NCBI RefSeq assembly: GCF_000147815.2
Contig: NC_015951.1
Coordinates: 226,056-290,055 of the forward strand
Direction: 5' to 3'
DNA length: 64,000 nt
Source of the DNA: Streptomyces violaceusniger Tu 4113
Lineage (GTDB): Bacteria > Actinomycetota > Actinomycetes > Streptomycetales > Streptomycetaceae
The position numbers were made by a program, and so were the translations under genes. Below the pieces are notes generated by a model. That model made no database searches and had not been told where the DNA came from. It saw only the letters and a list, made by a program, of their open reading frames with translations. This document shows, one piece after another, positions 51,726-59,409 of this stretch; the first letter of the stretch is position 1; the number at the start of each line of letters is the position of its first letter.

Positions 51726-52241
51726 ATGGGGGATGCCACGCTGTGGGTAGCAGTGTTGACGGCTGTGACGGCGATAGCTGCAAGCTGGGTGACCAGCAGA
51801 GGCAACGCAAAAGCGGCACGGGTCCAGGCCCTCGCCGCAGCAGAGGCTCAGCACGCCGCGACCAGACGTGACGCCATGCGTACGGCTCACCTCGCGTTCA
51901 TCGAGCAGATCAATCGCATGGGGGCTCTTTATCGGAAAACACCCGCGATCCTGAGCATTGATGACCCATCGGATTGGTCAGCCGCTCTTGATCGGCATTT
52001 AGAAGAGCTGCGGACGGCATACGGCGAGTTTCACCAACAGCAAAACGTCATTATGCTTGATGGCGGCCATTCCTCTCGGCTGGCCGCCGACGCTGTACAT
52101 GCTGCTTCCACTCATGTGTACAAGACATTGCTGGGCATAGCGGCAGGTACTCAAGGGCCCGAGGACTTCGCATCAGCCGTACGGGCGTACTGGGACACAG
52201 TTACAGCGTTCCTTCACGCTGCGCGGCAGGACGACGAGTAG
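51726..52241 (+). CDS. Small membrane-anchored hypothetical protein
   Basis: A 171-residue protein with one N-terminal membrane segment (LWVAVLTAVTAIAASWVT) and a helical cytosolic domain (AARVQALAAAEAQHAATRRD...). No family is recognised. It has its own ~295-base upstream region without visible signals. Confidence 0.55.
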   Translation: MGDATLWVAVLTAVTAIAASWVTSRGNAKAARVQALAAAEAQHAATRRDAMRTAHLAFIEQINRMGALYRKTPAILSIDDPSDWSAALDRHLEELRTAYGEFHQQQNVIMLDGGHSSRLAADAVHAASTHVYKTLLGIAAGTQGPEDFASAVRAYWDTVTAFLHAARQDDE

Positions 52242-52566
52242 CGATGGGCCCAGAGACCGAACTCCTCCGGCGGGTCCATCCACCTCCTCGCATACGACGC
52301 TGAGGGCCACGATCAGGGTCTCCCTCGACGCCTCGGGAGCAAAGAAGTGGTTCAGGTCAATTGCCCCGAGGCCGTACGCGAGGTCGCCACGGCGGCCGCC
52401 GACGCTGGCGTCGCCGCTGTCCCGGCCGACGCTGAGGTCTGGGCCCGTGTCCAGGACCGACACGTCTGTCCTGGACGAGCCCGCGGTGCGTCAGTCAGTG
52501 GCAGAGCCACGACCGCCGGAACCGCTTACGAGTATCAGTGTCGGTGGCGACTGGAACGCTGGAGGG
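52242..52566. other. Gap with partial duplication of the 28.6-kb upstream region
   Basis: Bases ~52286-52333 resemble 28600-28645 (ACGCTGAGGGCCACGATCAG against GCGCTAAGGACCACGGTGAG). Both lie upstream of the duplicated 98-residue gene, but here the block is ~200 bases further away. No gene is supported. Confidence 0.35.
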
Positions 52567-52863
52567 ATGAACGGCGATGAGCAGCTGCTGCGTGGCCGGG
52601 TCTACGGCTGAGACCACGACGACCCCGACCCGGGCCCGCTCCCGCACCAGACCTACGCCGCGCTCGTAGGCGGGCCGCTGGATGGGTTGCTGCTGGACAT
52701 CACCGGCTGGCGGCCCGAGGAAGTCGACGGTGGTGCGGCTCTGTCTACCGAGCTCGGTCAGTTTCCCGGCGGGCGATCGCTGTACGACCCGCGCCCCGGC
52801 GAACCCCGCGCGCAGGGGTCCGGCATCGCGTGCTGCTTCTACCACTCCGGCGACACGCCCTGA
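52567..52863 (+). pseudogene. Second copy of the 98-residue gene, with an internal TGA
   Basis: MNGDEQLLRGRVYG is followed by TGA where the copy at 28.7 kb has TGC (Cys15). The rest is open and closely similar (TYAALVGGPLDGLLLDITGW; FYHSGDTP). A single substitution probably inactivated it. Selenocysteine is unlikely, because the other copy uses a plain cysteine and no insertion element was recognised. Confidence 0.65.
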
Positions 52864-53298
52864 CCAGAGGCCCGACACGGCATCAGCCGCCTCGACCATG
52901 AGCCCGATCACGGCAGGTCAGGAGTCGGTGATGTGGGCGAACCCGGCCGGTGGTGTAGCCGAACTCTCCAGTCCGGCATCGAGGAACGCCGGTGATGCCC
53001 AGGGCCGCGAAGGGATGGGAACGTGATCCAGTTTCCCACTCTTACCGCCGATCGGTCGGGCGACCGCTCGGCTCAACTTGCTGTCACCTAGGCCCGACGC
53101 TCTGAGCACTCGGACCGCATGACATGGGGACCCGATGATGCGGCGCCCGCAGATGACTACTGGGACGCGGGCCGTCGCCGGTGAGGCGGATCCACAGGCT
53201 GCCCTCGCCGTCCATGACGAACTCCCGCCATGGGTGAGTCTGACGTAAATATGTCAAATGGCTCGAATCTGTTGGGCAGTTCGGGGCAGACTGGCTGG
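52864..53298. other. Gap upstream of the OLD-family gene
   Basis: About 430 bases without a supported gene. A minus-strand stretch (~53160-53225) reads EFVMDGEGSLWIRLTGDGP, protein-like but isolated and interrupted. The promoter of the OLD gene presumably lies near the 3' end. Confidence 0.3.
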
Positions 53299-55209
53299 AT
53301 GCAGCTCACTCGGGTACGAAGTCGTCTCTATCGCAACATCGTTGACAGCGGTGACGTCGATATCGCGCCGGACGTCACGGCGCTGGTCGGCAAGAATGAG
53401 AGCGGGAAGACAGCAATGCTGTCGTCGATCTATCGCTTCCATCCCGTATATCCGGAGCACTCCTTCGCTCTGGGGCAGGACTATCCGCGGTGGCGCAAGG
53501 TGAAGGACACGCGCTCGGGACAGATCACGGACGCGAAGCCGATCACCTGCACGTTCACGCTGGACGATGAGGACCTGAAGGCTGTCGCCGATGTACTTGG
53601 GCCCGGTGTGATCACAGGGCGCTCGTACGCACGGTCCATCTCGTACGACGGAAATCACGTGCTCGACTTGAGCATCGACGAAGGCGCGGCACTGGAGAAC
53701 CTCTACAACGACGAGGAAGTGCCGCCCGCCCTGCGCAGCGCTCTCGGTACCCGGAGCCTGGGAGCAGCCTTGGAACAGGCCGAGGGACTGGAAGCTGCGG
53801 AGGATTCCGACTACACCGCAGCGGACATCGACCTCTTCGCCAGGGCCGCGCGCCAGCGTCTGGCTGACCGCGGGAGTGCCTGGCGGCGTGCGGCGCAGAT
53901 TCTGCGCGACCGCGAGCCGAAGTTCTTCTACTTCAGCAGTTACCAGAACCTTCCCGGCAGGATCGCTCTGACGGACCTCAATGGCCAGGAAGAACAGCCC
54001 GGTGCGTCCCCGGTGCAGACAGCCCGGGCTTTGCTGGAGCTCGCCAGCACGACTGCCGGAGCTCTGTCGGCGGAGGACTTCGAAGATCGCAAGGCCGAAC
54101 TCGAATCGGTGAGCAACGACATCACGCAGCAGGTCTTCGAGTACTGGAAGCAGAACCCGGACCTGTCGGTAGAGATTGATCTGGACAAGACCACGATCCA
54201 GCAGCCGAATGGGCAGCATGCCATCGCCAGCCACCTCGAGATCCGTGTTAAGGACCGCCGACACGGGTTCACCAACAACTTCTCGGCCCGCTCTACCGGC
54301 TTTCAGTGGTTTTTCAGCTTCCTCGCTGCCTTCTCCGAGTTCGAGAACTACCCACACGGTGTCGTCGTCCTGCTGGACGAGCCCGGACTGAGCCTGCACG
54401 GCCGAGCCCAAGCGGACTTTCTGCGCTTCATCAATGAGCGCCTCGCCCCCCAAGCACAGGTCATCTACACGACCCACTCACCGTTCATGGTGGAAACAGC
54501 CCGGCTCGACCGCGTACGGATCGTCGAAGACCGTGGACCGGCCACCGGCGCCGTGGTCACAGACGAAGTCCTCTCCGTCACCGACGACTCGCTCTTCCCG
54601 CTCCAGGCCGCCCTCGGCTACGACATCGCCCAGAACCTCTTCGTAGGCCCCGACAACCTCCTGGTCGAAGGAACCAGCGACTACACCTACCTCACCCTGA
54701 TCAGTGACTTCCTCAAAGACGCCGGCCGCACGCACCTGGACGAGCGCTGGCGCATCCTGCCCGCAGGTGGTGCTACCAACATCCCCGCCTTCATCGCCCT
54801 CATCGGCACCAATCTCCAGGCCACCGTCCTCATCGACAGCACCCCGGCCGGAGTCACCAAACTCAGGACCCTCACCAACAAGGGTCTGCTGTCCCCTAAG
54901 CGGCTCCTGCTCACCGACACCTTCAGCGATGGGGTCAAAGACAGCGACATCGAGGACCTGTTCTCCCCAGGCGACTACCTCAAGCTGTACAACGCTGCCT
55001 TCGGGACCAGGCTCAAGGTCAGTGACCTCAACGGGACCGACCGCATCATCGCCCGCATCGGCCGGGCGAACGGAGCTTCGTTCAACGAACATGGCCGACC
55101 GGCCGACGTGCTGCTACGCAAGCGCGACACGCTCCTACCGGGGCTCTCGGAGACGACCCTGAGCCGGTTTGAACAGCTCTTCACCGCCGTCAACGGCACC
55201 CTCACATGA
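53299..55209 (+). CDS. OLD-family ATPase/TOPRIM nuclease (defence candidate)
   Basis: A ~636-residue protein. ATG 53299 gives the family-like start MQLTRVRSRLYRNIVDSGDV; an upstream ATG (53230) would add 23 residues. Walker A is ALVGKNESGKTAML (~residue 30), Walker B is VVLLDEPGLSLHGRAQADF, then TTHSPFM. The TOPRIM domain begins DNLLVEGTSDYTYL with the usual Glu, but the DxD position reads LIDSTPAG, so the second acidic residue is missing. OLD proteins act in phage defence, alone or with a helicase such as GajB; no such partner is adjacent. Confidence 0.8.
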   Translation: MQLTRVRSRLYRNIVDSGDVDIAPDVTALVGKNESGKTAMLSSIYRFHPVYPEHSFALGQDYPRWRKVKDTRSGQITDAKPITCTFTLDDEDLKAVADVLGPGVITGRSYARSISYDGNHVLDLSIDEGAALENLYNDEEVPPALRSALGTRSLGAALEQAEGLEAAEDSDYTAADIDLFARAARQRLADRGSAWRRAAQILRDREPKFFYFSSYQNLPGRIALTDLNGQEEQPGASPVQTARALLELASTTAGALSAEDFEDRKAELESVSNDITQQVFEYWKQNPDLSVEIDLDKTTIQQPNGQHAIASHLEIRVKDRRHGFTNNFSARSTGFQWFFSFLAAFSEFENYPHGVVVLLDEPGLSLHGRAQADFLRFINERLAPQAQVIYTTHSPFMVETARLDRVRIVEDRGPATGAVVTDEVLSVTDDSLFPLQAALGYDIAQNLFVGPDNLLVEGTSDYTYLTLISDFLKDAGRTHLDERWRILPAGGATNIPAFIALIGTNLQATVLIDSTPAGVTKLRTLTNKGLLSPKRLLLTDTFSDGVKDSDIEDLFSPGDYLKLYNAAFGTRLKVSDLNGTDRIIARIGRANGASFNEHGRPADVLLRKRDTLLPGLSETTLSRFEQLFTAVNGTLT

Positions 55210-55226
55210 TTCCACGGACAGGTTCA

Positions 55227-55260
55227 GGCCCCAGGGGTCAGCCATGGCATCCCCGGGGCC
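55227..55260 (+). terminator. Hairpin terminator after the OLD gene
   Basis: GGCCCCAGGGGT (55227-55238) pairs with ATCCCCGGGGCC (55249-55260) with one mismatch and one wobble. It starts 18 bases after the stop and precedes a convergent gene. Its right arm matches that of the terminator at 34789-34821. Confidence 0.6.
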
Positions 55261-55264
55261 CGGA

Positions 55265-55834
55265 TCATGCGGGAGCCGGCTGCGGCTCCTCCAGGACCCC
55301 GGCGACCTTCCGGGCCAGCTCTGCGACGTGGGGCGGCAGGTAGCTATCCAGAGCATCGACGTCGTCGCACAGCTTGGCCCGCAGCCCGTGCAGGCACGCC
55401 TCGGTGAACAGCTTCTGCGGGTCATCCTCCGGCCACTGCGCCTTCTCCGCTTGGCGCTCCCCGCGGCCGTGCCGCATCCGCACCAGTCCCTGGTGTTCGG
55501 CGCCCGCTGGGGCTTCCTTGCCCAGCAGGCCCGCTACATGGGCTCGGTCGGCATCCGTCGGTCCGGCCGCCCGGCTGTGCTGCTGACTGAGCTGAAGGTA
55601 CGACTCCAGCCTGTCCTTCGACATGCCGGTGTACTGGCAGTACGCCGCGATCAGCATGGCCGCCATGCCCATCGTGTCGGCCGCGTCCGTGGCCCGGTAC
55701 AACGTCATCCGCTCCCAGTCGTGCGCCTGGTCGGGCTCGGTGTACCGCAGCACCTCCTGGCAGTGCTGCACGGCCTCGGAGACGAGGAGGTGGATCGCGC
55801 GCCGCAGCGGCTCCGGCATCGGGGTCTCTTCCAT
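55265..55834 (-). CDS. Hypothetical helical protein
   Basis: A 189-residue soluble protein (MEETPMPEPLRRAIHLLVSE...), mostly helical, with MTLYRATDAADTMGMAAMLI and PHVAELARKVAGVLEE. No recognised domain. No clear ribosome site before ATG 55834. It is a plausible gene by codon use and length only. Confidence 0.5.
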   Translation of the reverse strand: MEETPMPEPLRRAIHLLVSEAVQHCQEVLRYTEPDQAHDWERMTLYRATDAADTMGMAAMLIAAYCQYTGMSKDRLESYLQLSQQHSRAAGPTDADRAHVAGLLGKEAPAGAEHQGLVRMRHGRGERQAEKAQWPEDDPQKLFTEACLHGLRAKLCDDVDALDSYLPPHVAELARKVAGVLEEPQPAPA

Positions 55835-56028
55835 GGTCGCAGGCTAGAGGGGCCGCGCCCCGACAAGCCGGAGTAGGGCCCCTGGCTCACCTGGACGGAC
55901 TAGCCGGGCTTCGTCTTGGCTGACCGAGACGGTGTACGGCATACGTCAGGACTGCACCGCTGCGCTCGTCTCCGGCTGCCCAGCCGGGAGACCCGGCCCA
56001 CGAGTGCGCCGGCGCTCCGGGAACTGCG

Positions 56029-56232
56029 TCAGCCGGGGAGCCGGATGTCGGCGTACAGGCGGGCCTGCACTCCCGGCTCACCCGCGACACGCCGCACCGG
56101 CCGGACGCCGGATGTCGCCCACAGTTCGTCCAGCCGGGCCATCACCGCCACTGCCGTTTCCTCATCGCGGGCCGTGATGTCCAAGACCACCAGCCCCGGC
56201 TCGCACACGTGCACCTCGTCGATACGCTCCAT
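56029..56232 (-). CDS. DUF6207-like small protein
   Basis: A 67-residue protein: MERIDEVHVCEPGLVVLDIT, then ARDEETAVAVMARLDELWAT and GEPGVQARLYADIRLPG. This matches the pattern of the Streptomyces DUF6207 family (EPGLVV... near the start, GEPGV.LR.YAD near the end), recalled from memory. Function unknown. Confidence 0.6.
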   Translation of the reverse strand: MERIDEVHVCEPGLVVLDITARDEETAVAVMARLDELWATSGVRPVRRVAGEPGVQARLYADIRLPG

Positions 56233-56387
56233 GTCCCGCTCGACGCCACCAACACCGGCTCGGTTCGCCGTAGGCCACGCACACCACTCGTTCGAGCGAT
56301 CACCTCGCGCCGCGACGGGGCGGCGTCATCAGCTTTCGCACCGCGCTGATCGCATAGCCGAGGTGGAACTCATGGCCCGCTTGCGGC

Positions 56388-57016
56388 TTACGGGTCGGTC
56401 GGCTTCGGCTTGCGAGGGGCCCGCACAACGGGCAGCCCCCCGGCCTTGTCCCTGGCACGGGGTGTACGCCGCTGTAGGGGCTGTTTTTGGGGAGAGGCCC
56501 CCTTGCGGCTTCGCTTCTTGCCGCCGCCGGGACCACGCAGCGGCGGGAGGGTCTTCGGGTCGATGCCGTTGGCTGACAGGAGTCGTTGCTGGGGCGGGGC
56601 GAGCCGACCCCACAGGACGGCCTGTTTGTATGCCCAGCGTTGAAGCTCAGGTGAGATGGATTGCCCGGCGACTCGGGCGGTGCGGTACTGCTGGTACTGC
56701 CGCTGCCAGGTGAACGACCAGGGTGGGTTCCACCACGGGTCCAGGCTGGCCAGGACTCGGGCTTGAGACGATGTCCCGATCTTTTTGTGGGCGCGTTGGC
56801 GGTGTTCGGCCAGCCAGCGTCCGATCGGGAAGCCTTCGTGCTGCTCGCCGGCGTGGGCAGCAAGGTGTCCGTGCCGGGCTCCTCTTCGGCATCCCAGTCG
56901 ATGGCGAAGGCGTCGCGGTGGAACACGGTGCCCTTGCGGGACTGCCGGGTGCTCTTGGCCCGGATCGGTCCGACCAGGCCGACACCGTGCTGCCGAGTCC
57001 AACCCTGGCACAGCAC
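56388..57016 (-). pseudogene. Fragment of a helicase-associated-domain protein with a frameshift
   Basis: Minus strand: GTVFHRDAFAIDWDAEEEPG in one frame, then, after a shift near 56860, FPIGRWLAEHRQRAHKKIGT, PWWNPPWSFTWQRQYQQYRT and LSANGIDPKTLPPL in another, with a basic tail. These are helicase-associated repeats like those at the end of the helicase at 59.4-62.1 kb. No helicase motor remains. It ends ~80 bases before repeat copy 2. Confidence 0.55.
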
Positions 57017-57097
57017 CCCGCGGGGACCGTCCCATCAGCTCGATGATCTCCCAAAACGGCGCTCGACCAAGATCCCCGACAAAAACGTCAGGTACTG

Positions 57098-57336
57098 AAC
57101 GACATCTGGATGCCCCGCGCGGTGGGGTTGCGCCGAGAGTGCGCTGGAAGGTGGGCTGCAATATGGGCTGTAGAGCAGGACCGGGGAGTGGACCGAGGGT
57201 AGGAACAGCCCTACGCCACGGTGGTGCATCTTTCCAGGTCAGCACTATGGGCAACCCTTTTAGAGTTGCCGATGCCTCTTTCTGCATCAGCCAGAAAGAG
57301 GCATGAGCCAGTCAGCCGGGCATCGCGTCCGCACAA
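57098..57336. repeat. ~240-bp noncoding repeat, copy 2
   Basis: Counterpart of 23914-24154, same orientation. The hairpin stem CTCTTTCTG/CAGAAAGAG (57276-57284 and 57292-57300) and its 7-base loop are conserved with one loop change, as are TTTCCAGGTCAGC and GGGCAACCCTT. A second stem, GGCAAC/GTTGCC, lies just before it. No ORF explains the conservation. Confidence 0.75.
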
Positions 57337-57616
57337 ACAACTGCCCCGCCGCCCTTGTCGACGTCCGCGTGAAGAGCCGCCCGCACGCGGGCGCTGCTTC
57401 GATCCGCCCCGACGGGGACCGAGGCGGCCAGCGGCATGCCATCGACGTCGCTGCGCGCCGGGCTCGCTGCGCGCGTACGCCAGCACGGCCCGCTGTACTC
57501 GCTCCGACTCCTCGTGACACACCTTCAGTGTCCCGCCTGGGCCTGCAAAGTGGCTCAAGGCTCAGGAACCGCTCAAGCGCCGCATACCGCCCGCCGCTGG
57601 CGTCCAGGATGAGCCC

Positions 57617-58354
57617 ATGACGCAAGCCTCCACCCCAGACTGGGGCACTGTCCCCACCTGGATCAGCGCTGTGGTGACGACCCTCGCTCTCCTGGTGACC
57701 TTTGTGGTCTTCCTTCATGACCGTCGACAACGCCACCGCGCCGACGCCCTCCGCGTTGCCTGCCACAGCCGCGCTGTCATGAGTGACGAAGGCCCCGAAT
57801 CCGAGGTGACCGTGCGCAACACCGCCGAACGCCCCATCCAGCACGTCCGGGTGAGCCTCTGGTACTGGCGCGACGAGATACCCGGCCGGACCGAATCCTT
57901 CGAGCTGGTCATAGAACCCGGCGGAAAGATCACGAAAACCTTCCTCGGAACCGCGCTCGAAGTCATCTTCACCGACTCCGCTGGCCACAGCTGGGTGAAG
58001 GAGTTCCGCGACCAGGCGCTCAGGCCCAACACTCGGCGCCGTGACCGGGAGCGCATCCGGGAAGGCACCTGGGCCCTTGAGGAATACATCGGCACCGGAG
58101 AGCTGTCCGACGAGGAAGCCAAGCAGATGTTCACCACCCGCTACCGGGCCCCGTGGGTGGGAAGCATCTGGCACGACGCTCCCCCACAGCTGCCGTGGTG
58201 GCTCCGCGTGCGCCATGTGCTAGACCCACGAGGGAAAGCTGCCCGTCTCTGGTCCCCACTGCTGCGCTGGAAGGCAGGCCGGAGGGAGAAGAAGTTCATG
58301 CGGCACATCAAGTCCTACATGCAGAAGCAGAACGGGAACAGCCCCTCCGCGTGA
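57617..58354 (+). CDS. Hypothetical membrane-anchored protein
   Basis: A 245-residue protein with one membrane segment near the N-terminus (WISAVVTTLALLVTFVVFL), then a beta-rich domain (ESEVTVRNTAERPIQHVRVS) and a basic C-terminal tail. Family unknown. ATG 57617 has GGATGAG upstream. It stands alone, convergent with the minus operon at 58.4 kb. Confidence 0.6.
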   Translation: MTQASTPDWGTVPTWISAVVTTLALLVTFVVFLHDRRQRHRADALRVACHSRAVMSDEGPESEVTVRNTAERPIQHVRVSLWYWRDEIPGRTESFELVIEPGGKITKTFLGTALEVIFTDSAGHSWVKEFRDQALRPNTRRRDRERIREGTWALEEYIGTGELSDEEAKQMFTTRYRAPWVGSIWHDAPPQLPWWLRVRHVLDPRGKAARLWSPLLRWKAGRREKKFMRHIKSYMQKQNGNSPSA

Positions 58355-58363
58355 CCGTCGGCC

Positions 58364-58552
58364 CTACATGGTCCGTAGGGGCCCATTGGCTCGTCGCGGC
58401 CGGGAAGGTGAGCTGGGATTCCGCTGAGCGGGGGAGACCCCGGCCAGAGTGAGCGCCTCGAACACGGTGATGCGCGCGGTCACCGCATCACTTTGGTGCC
58501 TGCTGATGCGGGACAGCTCTTTCCCGTACGCGTCGTGCTGCTCGGTGCTCAT
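58364..58552 (-). CDS. Small hypothetical protein, last gene of the helicase operon
   Basis: A 62-residue ORF (MSTEQHDAYGKELSRISRHQ...). Its ATG overlaps the stop of the upstream gene in ATGA, which is the main evidence that it is real. Function unknown. Confidence 0.5.
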   Translation of the reverse strand: MSTEQHDAYGKELSRISRHQSDAVTARITVFEALTLAGVSPAQRNPSSPSRPRRANGPLRTM

Positions 58553-58848
58553 ACTGCTCTTCCCTTGCCTTCCGAGGGTCGGTTGGTGTCCCAGCGCGGA
58601 TCGCGCTCGGGCCTGTCCACCGGCTCAGGGGTCGGTCGACGAGCGAGACGCCAGCTGGTACGCGGTGCGGTGACGAAGTGGCCCAGGACGAGGACGACCT
58701 GTCGGATCGTGCCGCCTTGTACCCATGGCCCGCTGAAACGGATCTGGTCGTCAGCCCAGTCACCGAGCCGCCGCCATGGGCGCACCCGTCCTGCCCCATA
58801 ACCGGTCAGCAACGCCACGACAGCCACGACGGCCGTGAATCCGGTCAT
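58549..58848 (-). CDS. Small membrane-anchored protein
   Basis: A 99-residue protein; ATG 58848 overlaps the preceding stop. It starts with a membrane segment (FTAVVAVVALLTGYGAGRV), followed by a basic, Trp/Arg-rich cytosolic part. Function unknown; coupling on both sides places it in the helicase operon. Confidence 0.6.
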   Translation of the reverse strand: MTGFTAVVAVVALLTGYGAGRVRPWRRLGDWADDQIRFSGPWVQGGTIRQVVLVLGHFVTAPRTSWRLARRPTPEPVDRPERDPRWDTNRPSEGKGRAV

Positions 58849-59396
58849 GACTCCTCCACGGGGCGTGGGGTGAACGGGGCGACCACCACGGCCCCTTCTT
58901 CGTCCGTCCGGACGTTCTCGGCGAGTTGAGCGAGGACCTGCTCGGGCTGGAGGCCCGCTCGGGCCGCGATGGCGCGCAGGCGGCGGCTGGTGTCCGCGGA
59001 CAGCCAGACCTGCGCCCGCCGCTCGTCCTTCGCGTCCCGGCGCTCTCGCATCCACGCGGCGTGCCGGTCGACAGCGCCCTGCCGACGTGCTTCACGCTCC
59101 TGCGCCCAGGCCATGCCTTGAGTGTCCTGCTCGGGGTTGTACTCCTGCTCTCCCGACGCTTTGAGCAGAGCGGCGATCCGGCGCCATTCGGTGTGTTTGG
59201 CCGCCCACAGCTTCGGCAGGTGTTCGGGGTCGGGCGCGAACGGGCCGATTTCGGTCCAGGCGGGTGCTTTCAGCTGCTGCTGGGTTTCCCTCTCACGCCG
59301 GGATGCTTCCGTGACCTTCTCCGCCACCTGCGCGGCACTCAGGCCACGGCCCTGCCTCTGGGCGGCGTCCCGGGCCACGTCTTCAACACTCCACAT
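58845..59396 (-). CDS. Hypothetical helical protein of the helicase operon
   Basis: A 183-residue protein from ATG 59396 with GGGGAG upstream. It is charged and helical (RRERETQQQLKAPAWTEIGP); the C-terminus contains a ribbon-helix-helix-like stretch (AQVWLSADTSRRLRAIAARA, then GLQPEQVLAQLAENV), suggesting DNA binding. It begins 13 bases after the helicase stop. Confidence 0.55.
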   Translation of the reverse strand: MWSVEDVARDAAQRQGRGLSAAQVAEKVTEASRRERETQQQLKAPAWTEIGPFAPDPEHLPKLWAAKHTEWRRIAALLKASGEQEYNPEQDTQGMAWAQEREARRQGAVDRHAAWMRERRDAKDERRAQVWLSADTSRRLRAIAARAGLQPEQVLAQLAENVRTDEEGAVVVAPFTPRPVEES

Positions 59397-59409
59397 CCCA
59401 GATCTCCCC

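Noticed and set aside
52609..52611. TGA as a selenocysteine codon
   Set aside because: The paralog has an ordinary Cys at this site and no selenocysteine insertion element was recognised; a nonsense mutation is simpler.
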